The notes under the pieces: model-generated
The model's input: the letters and a program-made list of their open reading frames with translations, nothing else
Databases searched by the model: none
What the model was told of the DNA's origin: nothing
Shown: positions 7,926-16,328 of the stretch, piece by piece
Layout of the letters: every line of letters begins with the position of its first letter
Numbering within the stretch: position 1 is the stretch's first letter
Assembly (NCBI GenBank): GCA_006226545.1
Contig: SBGR01000075.1
Location: forward strand, 1-50,842
DNA: 50,842 nt
Source: Bacteroidota bacterium
GTDB taxonomy: Bacteria > Bacteroidota > Bacteroidia > UBA8524
Direction of reading: 5' to 3'
Position numbers and translations under genes: made by a program

Positions 7926-10900
7926 TTAGTAATACACCGTAACCGTTCCTTTCCGGTAATGCCTACTGGCATCCAAGCCAATGATGGTCATGCTGTAAAG
8001 GTAGATGCCCTCCATGGCAGGTGAGCCCAGGTAAGTACCGTCCCAACCTTGGTTTTCGCCATCGTAAATCAGTTGTCCCCAACGGTTCCAAACCTGGAGG
8101 CGGTAGTTTGATAGCCAAGCTCCTTCCGGCTTGAATACATCGTTTAAGCCGATGCTCTGCCCTGGTGAAAAGGCCGTTGGCACCCAGACTATCGGACTCT
8201 GTACCAAGGCCTCCACAGTAGAATAAGATACCAACGGAGTGACATCACTCGAAATCGCTCTAACCTGATAGACAAAACTCGATTTGGTGGTATCCGGATT
8301 GGTATGAATATAACTTGTTATGCTTGGAGCTAAGGTGGTAACAAGCTCCCAATTCATCGTATCATCTGATACATACAATTCGTAGTGACTTAGTCCATTG
8401 TGGAAATAGGTATACGGAGTCCATTCCACCCTGTTTTGACTAGGTTCTGCCTTGGCATCCAAAAGGACTACACAAGCCGCTGTTGAAGCTACACTTCTGT
8501 TGCCGCATGAGTCGTAGCTCCTTATTTGGTAACATGCACTTTGGTCTGGACTCCACGGTAACTCCAAACTTAACTGCAGCGGATCTGCTACCTGAATTGC
8601 CGCGCTTCCAGGAGGAAATGAATTTATCTCATATCCGGCTAAGTCAAAATTGATAACGGGATTCCAGCTTAACTCAAGAAGTTCATTGGCTTTCTTTACC
8701 GAGATAAGTTCTATTTCAGGACGATCCGGAGCCTTAGAATCAAATGGCTTAGCGATGCTTAGATTCGATTGGCTGAGGAAGTTAGAATCCAAAAGGGCTT
8801 CAACCCTGTATTCGTATTGATTCAAGCAAACCAGACCACTATCGGAATAATGTGTAGCCGTGGAAGGTAAGTTAATTAGTAGCTGTCCATCACGGTAAAT
8901 TGCATAGTTCTGAACTGTCCTCCCAAGATACGCTGTCCAATTCAAATTCACTTTTTCTTCTCCGGCTGTGGCTTGTAGATGCATGCTACGGTGAACCGGC
9001 GAATAGCTAGCACTGAAGTTACCACAACTGTCTTCTGATCTTAGTCTGAAATAATAAGGTCTAGTAACGGTGTTTAGGTTAGTGGTTTCATTACCATGGT
9101 TCAACCCCGAATAAGCAAACACCCAATTCATATTATCAGTACTAACCTCAAGGTGATATGCCGTAATATTCGTTGAATCTGCTTGCCATTCTGCCTGGAT
9201 CTTTCCAGAAGTTCCTGTGGCCGAAACGGTAACGAATTTTAAATCCGGCAACTCAGGTAAATCTGTACTAAAGGCTGTATCAGTAGCTATATTGCTCGCC
9301 GAGGTATAGTTTAATAAGGCGTCTTCAGCCAAAATTCGGTAGGTATAAACTTGAGTACAGCGCACCTTGGAATCGGTAAACGCCAAATTTGTTGAATCTA
9401 AACTCGCCAAGGTTAACCAATTCCCAATTCCATCTTCGCGTTGAACCAAATAATGCCATGCCTCATAGCCATGAATCGGAGTCCAGTTTAGCTGAACCGC
9501 ATTGTTAATCGCTTCTGCCCTCAAATGCACCAAACTGAAGGAATCCGAATAGGCACTCTGGTTGCCGCAACTATCGCTTATCCGAATTCGGTAACTAAAG
9601 GTTTCATTCAACGTATTTAAGTTGACCAATTGCGTTTGAAGCGAACCGATAAAATTGGGCAAACTATCAATAAACACTTCGCTGCCATTGGACAGAATTC
9701 GGTAAACATACACTTGATTAGCATTGTGTTCTTGACTCCCTTCCAGCTCAAGTTCCAAAGCCCCCATATTGTTGTCTGAAGCAAGAATTGTTGCATTAAG
9801 CACTTTTCCTCCTACAGGTGCTACGGTATCAAATGCAAGATGCTCAACGGAATTAGACCAAGAGCTGTGTGTGCCCATTTTCTCCTTGGCTAAAACACGG
9901 TAGGCATACAATCGGCCACAGCTCAATACGCTATCAGAGTACAAGGTATCGCTAGCCGGAATTTGGGCAAATAAATATTCAGGACCGTTATTTTCGCTTC
10001 TCCATACCTCGTATTCATCTACTACAAATCCTTGGTAAGCGGTCCAATTTAAATCGGCTTTTAGGTTACCGTGACCTACGTGCAGTAAGATGGATTGATG
10101 AGAATCTGAAACTTCACTCTGGTGGAAGAGTCCGCTGGAATCATCCGGACAAAGGTTATAGGTACTCACCGCATAGGCGTGCGTTGAGGTTAGTACATCT
10201 ACCGGCTGATGCTGAAAATAGGTTGTGTTTAAATCTGTTTCGGTATGGAGTAGGCTTGGATTTGCCCCGTTTAAGTACCAGATATAATAACCTCTGGCGA
10301 AGCTATCGTTCATGTCCCATTTCATCCAATGTAGGTCCATCGCTCCGGCCGTTCCGCTATTTGCCACGGTAACCTTATCCATCTTGGCCATGGCCGAAAC
10401 CGGAAACACAAAAGCTTGAATCGCATCGGTATCGCTTGGCACCCGATAGGTATTTTGATCAAAACGGGCTTCCACCTTATAGGCGTACCAAACCTTATCA
10501 AGCACACTCGAATCATGGTATAAACCAGAACTGAACAAGCCTGAATCGATTGCCGTGAATGTGATTCCATCTGTACTTCTGTAAATAACATATTGATCCG
10601 GTGAACTAGCATGGCGGTACGTTTCCCATCTCACTTTCACCAAAGGCTCACAATCGCCGGTTTCCAAGCTGATTCTGAAATGCTTTACCGTATCGCTATA
10701 ATCTGAGCGATTCGCTATGCCGCAGCTGTCTACCGAAATCACCGCATAACTAGGCGGTAGACTGTCGGGATGATTGGTCAAATCGATGAATTGGGTATCC
10801 TGCACAATTTGCACCCACTGCAAGCCTGAACCTCGGTCGCGCCAAATTTCATATTCTGTCACATCATCGTCTACCGAGCGATTCCAATGCAGCTGTATTT

Positions 10901-13900
10901 GCTGAGATGGATTCACTCGTACATGCACTATGGTTGGCGCTTGTGGCGCAATGGTATCGAATGGAGAAAGGTAGAGCGAATTAGTGAAGTATCGTTGTCC
11001 ATTAGTCGTTAGGTAACTCAGGCGGTAGCGGTACGTGGTATTGCAGGCCAACTGTTGATGTGCATAGCTCGTATCAAAAGCATTGAGCGATGTGAGACTA
11101 TCCCAGCCCAAGCCATTCCATAGCCACATGCGTTCAGCCCTGTAGGTGGAATCCAGCTTCCAGAATAAAGTATTTTGCAGTTGCTGCCCTATACCCGCAA
11201 GCTCTTGAATGCAAAGGGACGGGTATTGAACACTGTTTCCACAAGAATCAAAAACTTCAACCACATAACAAGGCCAATCGCCATTCAGGGTAAAGGTATC
11301 GCTAAGCGAATACGACTTTGCTTCATAAAGCAAGGTATCCATAGGCTGAAGTATTCCTCCTTGATCGCGGTGGATTCTCATCTGAGCCAAATTTGGATAG
11401 GCTAATGCTTCAAAGTCGACGGTTAGATTTATTGAGTCTAGGACATTAATACTCGCATTTTTTAGCGGAGCGATGGGGTAATGGAATAAGCGAATAGAAA
11501 CAGAATCCACTACCGTTTCACATTGATTCTCTAGTACCAACTTCAAATAAGCGGTGAGTAGTGAATCGGCTGGAACCGGATAAGCTGCACGCAACGAGTC
11601 GGCATCCAAGTGTATATAGGCTTGTTGAGCGATGGTATCCTGTCCCCAAATCCAGTAGTACTGCACGGGCCCTGAGCCGGTATCTGGAAATGCGTTTGCA
11701 AGCAGTAGTCGAGCATTCGGGCATAAACCAGTATCTCGAAGAACGTTTCCTTGTTCCGCCATATTGGCTTGTAAAGCCTGGAAATAACGCACCTGCATTT
11801 GGGCAGAATCGTATCCGGCATGACAAGCATCGCTCAAGCGAACTTTTAAAATTCCGTTCAACCTAGGCAAGGAATCCAAGCTTATTTGTGCCATACTTCC
11901 CCCGAAAGGACTAGCATCGTAATCCCAGTGATAATGGTAACTTGACGGCCTGCCCTGCGTTGCCATAGCTGCAACTTGGAAGGTATTGCTCAGGCATAGC
12001 ACGGTATCACTAAAAGGCAATTGAACTTGGGGTGGTAAATACGATTTCACTATAAAGGTCAAACTGTCTTGAACCTCTGAACAGGAATCACTTAAGATGG
12101 CTAAATATGCTGTGCCGCTTGTATCTCCGCTTATCCCTGAAACAGCTAGGCTATCACTGGAGCCTTCTAATTCATGCGTTGACAAGAATGTTGTCGAGTT
12201 GGTTTCCTTTCTAAACCAGGCTATCGTGTATTGATTCGACTTTCCCCCAGATGCATTCAGTTTCAAATGAATGGTATCAACAGGACAAACTATGGTGTCG
12301 CTAAAGGAAGCTATTAGCTGCAGGGGGTCTCGCACCACCACTTGCTTGTAAGCGGTATCGGCTTGACCGCATCCGGAACTATCATCAATGATAATTTGGT
12401 AGACGCTATTGGTATCAGGCCAAACCAGAGGCTGTCGGAGCGTGATATCGCTCATGTTCCTTGCCGGACTCCAGGTCCACTTGGTACCACCGTAGGTATT
12501 GAGTTGCAGGGTATCACCAAAGCAGATGGTATCAGCCGCGCCGGGATCTGCCTTGTCTCTGGAATAAACCAAAAGGCGTAAGGTATCGCTTCGAAAAAAG
12601 CTCTGCACTTGCGGATGTGTTGAACGCACACGGATACGGTAGTTATGGCTGCTGGCCACTTGCAGAAGCGGTAATGTACCCCGTATGGTATCATTCACTT
12701 TACTTTTCAGTCGCCCTAATTCTCTTTCGGTGCCGGTGAAATTTCCGAATTCATCACTTAGTTCAGCTATGAAGGTATTGCTATCCCCATAATTACCTTG
12801 CAAGGAATACGGAACGAGCAAGGTATCGCCGGCACAATACGGACCTTCCGATACCTCACCTCGGAAGATGCCATAATCGAAGGTTTTACCGATAAACGCA
12901 TCTATGCTATTAGCTCGAGGTGAGACGATAGAGCCAAAGTAAATCGTATCCTGCGACCAGCTGCCTTGGAAATACAAATTACTTGCTTGATCAGTTCCCA
13001 TTCCCGTAAATGGATATTGTTCTGTACGAATACACCACAAGATGTCACCTCTAAAGTCAATTTTCAGCGTTACACCATAGGCATAAAACCAAGTTGAAGG
13101 GAAGGCATAGCTTTGACCACTGTATCGCACCGGAATACTAAAATTATGTCCACTGCGGTACGAGATATAATAGAATTCATCTTTATAATGAGTAGCTGTA
13201 CCGTATTGATTATTAAACGTAAAAGAGGCCGATGTAGTAGTATCTTCATGTCTAATCCACTTTTCACTACCATTTAGAGAATACAAGCCATAAAAATGAT
13301 ACGTACCGAAAACGGGAAGTGCCTTTGAACCTGAAGGTGTATGCAAACTATCCCCTCTGGTCAATCCAGAAACAAAAATTGAATTGGAATCATGCGCTAC
13401 TACATTATATACAGCACACAGTCCATTTCGAAAACGAAACCAATTCTTACCGTTTCCATTTTTTCCAAACACGTAAACTATACCTAAATTTTGGATAGAT
13501 GGAGGCGCAAGGTTAGCAAGTGTAAATCCCGCTGATTTTAAAATAGAAGAATCCGATCCTGGGTTATAAATATGACGCCCTGCCAAGTATACTAGTCCAT
13601 TCTGATCCACTTCTAAATCATGTGCAAATAAATTTGAAGTAGATGGCATAGAGGTACGCCAATTGAATTGCCTACCTGATGCAGAAAACTTAAAAACACT
13701 TTGTATTTGACCCAACCCCGGGATTAAAACCTGTTGACCATTGCTATCCCTAACAATTATGGTATCAGCATGACCAATACATGCATAAATATTATCCTGA
13801 TTATCTACCACAATTCTATTGTGGGTACCACTTCCCGAATAATCCCATGTATTAAGTCTTGCATGCAGCATGCAGGAACTTCTAAGCAATTGACCGCTGG

Positions 13901-14336
13901 AATTGAATTCAAGTACAAAAATGTTTCTATTTGTATTATTGCTTCGGACCCCGATCAAGGTATCCTGTCCAAGAATTATGTCGGTTGAGGCTGACACCAA
14001 TGAAAGTAAATTACCATTGGAAGTGAAATTTGTACTCAGGATAAACAACCACTGATTCTGGGGAGCAACTAAGGCTTGGTACCAAAGCGTTTTACCAGAT
14101 GAATCTTGTTTGACAATTAAGGATTTTGTATTTATCAGCTGACTATCTAGAATTATTTGCCCCCCTGAATTATTGAATGCTGCATATTGGTTTCCGGCAA
14201 CATCTACCGACATACAAACTGGTTGTTGAAGAAAATTTCCTTGATAAAACTTCACCCAATCATAGTCTTGTGCGTTTGCCGTAAAGAGTAGCAAAGGCAT
14301 AAGAAGACATAAGGCTATCGTTCTTAAGGAGTTCAT
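7926..14336 (-). CDS. Giant T9SS-secreted surface protein with FN3-like repeats and type-B (gliding-associated) C-terminal domain
   Basis: 2136 residues. A signal peptide (LLLFTANAQ) is followed by a propeller-like or SBBP-like region to about residue 490. Next come Ig/PKD-like segments (about 500-1100) with many SDT/DSC motifs. A long array of fibronectin-III-like modules (about 1180-2040) repeats the pattern of a W, a Y-x-V-x-R strand and SDS turns. The last ~87 residues (VWVPTAFSPG, then VWNRWGQLIYDG, then GWDG) are the gliding-motility-associated C-terminal domain used by the type IX secretion system. The protein is expected on the cell surface, likely adhesive. The first ~430 codons are clearly AT-richer than the rest. 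Confidence 0.9.
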   Translation of the reverse strand: MNSLRTIALCLLMPLLLFTANAQDYDWVKFYQGNFLQQPVCMSVDVAGNQYAAFNNSGGQIILDSQLINTKSLIVKQDSSGKTLWYQALVAPQNQWLFILSTNFTSNGNLLSLVSASTDIILGQDTLIGVRSNNTNRNIFVLEFNSSGQLLRSSCMLHARLNTWDYSGSGTHNRIVVDNQDNIYACIGHADTIIVRDSNGQQVLIPGLGQIQSVFKFSASGRQFNWRTSMPSTSNLFAHDLEVDQNGLVYLAGRHIYNPGSDSSILKSAGFTLANLAPPSIQNLGIVYVFGKNGNGKNWFRFRNGLCAVYNVVAHDSNSIFVSGLTRGDSLHTPSGSKALPVFGTYHFYGLYSLNGSEKWIRHEDTTTSASFTFNNQYGTATHYKDEFYYISYRSGHNFSIPVRYSGQSYAFPSTWFYAYGVTLKIDFRGDILWCIRTEQYPFTGMGTDQASNLYFQGSWSQDTIYFGSIVSPRANSIDAFIGKTFDYGIFRGEVSEGPYCAGDTLLVPYSLQGNYGDSNTFIAELSDEFGNFTGTERELGRLKSKVNDTIRGTLPLLQVASSHNYRIRVRSTHPQVQSFFRSDTLRLLVYSRDKADPGAADTICFGDTLQLNTYGGTKWTWSPARNMSDITLRQPLVWPDTNSVYQIIIDDSSGCGQADTAYKQVVVRDPLQLIASFSDTIVCPVDTIHLKLNASGGKSNQYTIAWFRKETNSTTFLSTHELEGSSDSLAVSGISGDTSGTAYLAILSDSCSEVQDSLTFIVKSYLPPQVQLPFSDTVLCLSNTFQVAAMATQGRPSSYHYHWDYDASPFGGSMAQISLDSLPRLNGILKVRLSDACHAGYDSAQMQVRYFQALQANMAEQGNVLRDTGLCPNARLLLANAFPDTGSGPVQYYWIWGQDTIAQQAYIHLDADSLRAAYPVPADSLLTAYLKLVLENQCETVVDSVSIRLFHYPIAPLKNASINVLDSINLTVDFEALAYPNLAQMRIHRDQGGILQPMDTLLYEAKSYSLSDTFTLNGDWPCYVVEVFDSCGNSVQYPSLCIQELAGIGQQLQNTLFWKLDSTYRAERMWLWNGLGWDSLTSLNAFDTSYAHQQLACNTTYRYRLSYLTTNGQRYFTNSLYLSPFDTIAPQAPTIVHVRVNPSQQIQLHWNRSVDDDVTEYEIWRDRGSGLQWVQIVQDTQFIDLTNHPDSLPPSYAVISVDSCGIANRSDYSDTVKHFRISLETGDCEPLVKVRWETYRHASSPDQYVIYRSTDGITFTAIDSGLFSSGLYHDSSVLDKVWYAYKVEARFDQNTYRVPSDTDAIQAFVFPVSAMAKMDKVTVANSGTAGAMDLHWMKWDMNDSFARGYYIWYLNGANPSLLHTETDLNTTYFQHQPVDVLTSTHAYAVSTYNLCPDDSSGLFHQSEVSDSHQSILLHVGHGNLKADLNWTAYQGFVVDEYEVWRSENNGPEYLFAQIPASDTLYSDSVLSCGRLYAYRVLAKEKMGTHSSWSNSVEHLAFDTVAPVGGKVLNATILASDNNMGALELELEGSQEHNANQVYVYRILSNGSEVFIDSLPNFIGSLQTQLVNLNTLNETFSYRIRISDSCGNQSAYSDSFSLVHLRAEAINNAVQLNWTPIHGYEAWHYLVQREDGIGNWLTLASLDSTNLAFTDSKVRCTQVYTYRILAEDALLNYTSASNIATDTAFSTDLPELPDLKFVTVSATGTSGKIQAEWQADSTNITAYHLEVSTDNMNWVFAYSGLNHGNETTNLNTVTRPYYFRLRSEDSCGNFSASYSPVHRSMHLQATAGEEKVNLNWTAYLGRTVQNYAIYRDGQLLINLPSTATHYSDSGLVCLNQYEYRVEALLDSNFLSQSNLSIAKPFDSKAPDRPEIELISVKKANELLELSWNPVINFDLAGYEINSFPPGSAAIQVADPLQLSLELPWSPDQSACYQIRSYDSCGNRSVASTAACVVLLDAKAEPSQNRVEWTPYTYFHNGLSHYELYVSDDTMNWELVTTLAPSITSYIHTNPDTTKSSFVYQVRAISSDVTPLVSYSTVEALVQSPIVWVPTAFSPGQSIGLNDVFKPEGAWLSNYRLQVWNRWGQLIYDGENQGWDGTYLGSPAMEGIYLYSMTIIGLDASRHYRKGTVTVYY

Positions 14337-14445
14337 GGTTTAATACCGAAAATAAAAATACGAAATATCCCGTATCTACAACTAGCTTTTTTAAAAACCA
14401 GATCGATACTGAAATTTCGTTAATTCACCTAGTATGTTTGATAGA

Positions 14446-15003
14446 CTACTCCTGTCTCCTAATAGCTGCAATTACCTTATTCGCTTCACCAAATAAAGTA
14501 CTCATCACAGAGCTTTGATCTTCCAGCTTGGAATACACTTCTTGGTAAGTATATACGCCAAGTCCGGTTAGGGCGTAAAATCGAATGCAATCGTTGTGCG
14601 GAAGAGGCGTTGTTTTGGTAAGCTCCATGTGTACCAAATCTTCTTGCGCTTGAGCGATGAGTTGCTGCACTGCAACTTTAACTTCCTCGTGTTGGATGCC
14701 GCCTATGATTCCGCCACCGCTTGAAAAATAGATACTCGCATCTCCGGATTGGAAAGCAACCAAAGTGCTTATTCCATCGCCCTTTTCCCAGTCGATAATT
14801 AGGCCATAGACAGCAGAATCTGGGAGTTCTAAACCTAGCGATTGGCGATTCTGCGCTAAGGCATTGCCTCGCAACACCATATAGGTAGACGTATCGGAGA
14901 TGGCATCGGATCGTTTGCTTACATCTTGTTTAATTGTCTCATCTACGCAAGCCGAGAGCAAGACCAAAACCATCACTAAACCGGCAAACCAATGCTTTTT
15001 CAC
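14446..15003 (-). CDS. Hypothetical lipoprotein, 185 aa
   Basis: The signal peptide ends in the lipobox LLSAC (Cys 19). The mature part is about 165 residues of mixed alpha/beta composition with one further cysteine near the C-terminal part and no motif I can assign. It is divergent from the YiiX-like lipoprotein gene, with only 43 bp between the starts. On the minus strand a near-consensus -7 element (TATCTTGC) sits just upstream. Function is unknown. Confidence 0.75.
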   Translation of the reverse strand: MKKHWFAGLVMVLVLLSACVDETIKQDVSKRSDAISDTSTYMVLRGNALAQNRQSLGLELPDSAVYGLIIDWEKGDGISTLVAFQSGDASIYFSSGGGIIGGIQHEEVKVAVQQLIAQAQEDLVHMELTKTTPLPHNDCIRFYALTGLGVYTYQEVYSKLEDQSSVMSTLFGEANKVIAAIRRQE

Positions 15004-15046
15004 TCAAGCAAGATAGAGATTTCAATGAGCTTCCTAACTTGCGCCC

Positions 15047-15676
15047 ATGAAATGGATTTCACTTCTAAGCCTTTTCTTTTTGTTCGCTTGTCAGGAACCT
15101 TCTAGCGATACAAACACCTTTCAAGAAGGTGATATTCTCTTCTTAAATGAGGCTGAGTCGGATTTGGGAAAGGCCATTGATGGAGTAACAAGTGTAGTAG
15201 ATTCCTTTCATTTCTTTCACATGGGCATCGCTAAAAAGCACCAAGACCAAATTTGGGTTTACCATGCCTCTTCTGAAAAAGGCGTTGTTTTTGAACCATT
15301 GGATTCTTTTGGAAAACGGAAAAGTGGACAGTCTTATTCCATTTACCAATTCAGACTAAAACCTGAATATCAATCGAGTATTTCTGCGGCCTTAACCAAG
15401 GCTGAGGCTTACCTCGGACAACCGTATAATTTCACGTATATCCCAACTGATTCCGGACTCTATTGTTCGCAGTACATTTACTTGCTTTTTGAATCGGATA
15501 GCGTCTTCCACATGAATCCGATGCGCTTTACGGTTCCGGGCACCGACAGCATACCTCAAGCTTGGCTGGAGCATTATGCCCAGCTAGGCAAAGCCATTCC
15601 GGAAGGTCTCCCCGGCTGCAATCCGAATGGCATGGCAGCTGAAAAGGTCTTGGAATATATCGCTATTCATCCTTAG
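15047..15676 (+). CDS. YiiX/YebB-like permuted NlpC/P60 (papain-like) lipoprotein
   Basis: 209 residues with a lipobox FLFAC (Cys 15). The domain opens with EGDILFLN, and the HMGIA strand carries His58. The catalytic Cys is C140 in GLYCSQYIY. This Cys-after-His order is typical of the circularly permuted NlpC/P60 family (DUF830/YiiX). Members are amidases or acyl-modifying thiol hydrolases, often acting on peptidoglycan or lipids. The substrate here is not predictable. The gene ends about 150 bp before the Rrf2 regulator and is probably a separate unit. Confidence 0.8.
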   Translation: MKWISLLSLFFLFACQEPSSDTNTFQEGDILFLNEAESDLGKAIDGVTSVVDSFHFFHMGIAKKHQDQIWVYHASSEKGVVFEPLDSFGKRKSGQSYSIYQFRLKPEYQSSISAALTKAEAYLGQPYNFTYIPTDSGLYCSQYIYLLFESDSVFHMNPMRFTVPGTDSIPQAWLEHYAQLGKAIPEGLPGCNPNGMAAEKVLEYIAIHP

Positions 15677-15767
15677 GTCCAGAATCAGCTGCACATCCCA
15701 GCGTAGTTTGATTGATTTGAACGCATGTCTCCAAATTACTTTTCTCTTCTCGTTTAAAAATTATTTC

Positions 15768-15788
15768 CGACTATTTTGTCGTGAATTA
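15768..15788. promoter_or_regulatory. Candidate Rrf2/NsrR-type operator, copy 1
   Basis: The motif is CGACTATTTTGTC, two bases, then GAATTA. It matches the site at 16280-16300 at 17 of 21 positions, and its core GAC-N6-GTC is an inverted repeat. It overlaps the -33 element of the regulator's own promoter, so autorepression is likely. Confidence 0.55.
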
Positions 15789-15807
15789 AAAAAAGCACAT
15801 ACCTTTG
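15775..15807 (+). promoter_or_regulatory. Promoter of the Rrf2-type regulator gene
   Basis: A perfect Bacteroidota -7 element TACCTTTG (15800-15807) has a TTTG at 15775-15778, 21 bases upstream. Transcription would start near 15812, giving a leader of only about 10-13 bases before the ATG at 15824. The -33 element lies inside the candidate operator at 15768-15788, a geometry that suits repression. Confidence 0.7.
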
Positions 15808-15823
15808 TCCCAATACTACCAGC

Positions 15824-16258
15824 ATGTTTTCTAAAGCTTGCGAGCACGGCATAAAAGCGATTATCTATATCGCCACCCAATCACTCTCCGGAAAGCGTGT
15901 GAAGATTGGCGATATCATCGATAACATTGAATCGCCAGAAGCCTTTACCGGTAAAATTCTTGGCCAACTCACCAAACATGGCATAGTTCAGTCCTTTACC
16001 GGACCTCATGGTGGATTTGAAATTGAGGCGCAACGTATGCATAGCATCAAGCTAAGTGATATTGTTTTTGCGATTGACGGCGACTCAATTTACAATGGAT
16101 GTGGTTTGGGATTGAAAGAATGCAATGCCTCCGAGCCCTGTCCTATGCACGGCAAATTTGCCAAGGTACGCAGTGAACTAAAACAAATGCTCAATTCTAC
16201 TTCTGTTTATGATTTAGCCGTAGGACTTAAAGCCGGAAAAACGACCCTGCATCGATGA
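15824..16258 (+). CDS. Rrf2-family [Fe-S] regulator, NsrR/IscR-like
   Basis: 144 residues. The winged helix-turn-helix (FSKACEHGIKAIIYIA; then EAFTGKILGQLTKHGIV with GPHGGF as the wing) is typical of Rrf2 proteins. Three cysteines at positions 93, 100 and 106 match the iron-sulfur ligand pattern of IscR and NsrR. NsrR senses nitric oxide through its cluster and usually represses NO-detoxification genes. The downstream operon carries a truncated haemoglobin, RIC/ScdA and hemerythrin, so an NO-sensing role is more likely than an IscR-like one. A near-identical candidate operator lies before this gene and before the oxidase gene. No isc or suf genes are nearby. Confidence 0.88.
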   Translation: MFSKACEHGIKAIIYIATQSLSGKRVKIGDIIDNIESPEAFTGKILGQLTKHGIVQSFTGPHGGFEIEAQRMHSIKLSDIVFAIDGDSIYNGCGLGLKECNASEPCPMHGKFAKVRSELKQMLNSTSVYDLAVGLKAGKTTLHR

Positions 16259-16279
16259 AAAAAAATTTGACTCTATTTA

Positions 16280-16300
16280 CGACTTTTTAGTCTGGAATTA
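16280..16300. promoter_or_regulatory. Candidate Rrf2/NsrR-type operator, copy 2
   Basis: The motif is CGACTTTTTAGTC, two bases, then GAATTA, in the 70-bp gap before the oxidase gene. The core GACT-TTTT-AGTC is a perfect inverted repeat. It lies 58 bases before the ATG at 16338, nearly the same distance as copy 1 from its start (56). No perfect -7 element was seen here. Confidence 0.55.
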
Positions 16301-16328
16301 TAGAAATACGAAAATAGCATACTAGACA

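Noticed and set aside
10184..13988. Several plus- and minus-strand frames of 60-100 codons inside the giant T9SS gene
   Set aside because: They are shadow frames of a continuous 2136-codon reading frame; none has a signal peptide, motif or ribosome-binding context.
15824..16258. IscR controlling iron-sulfur assembly
   Set aside because: The cysteine pattern fits IscR too, but no isc or suf gene is nearby and the downstream operon is NO-related.
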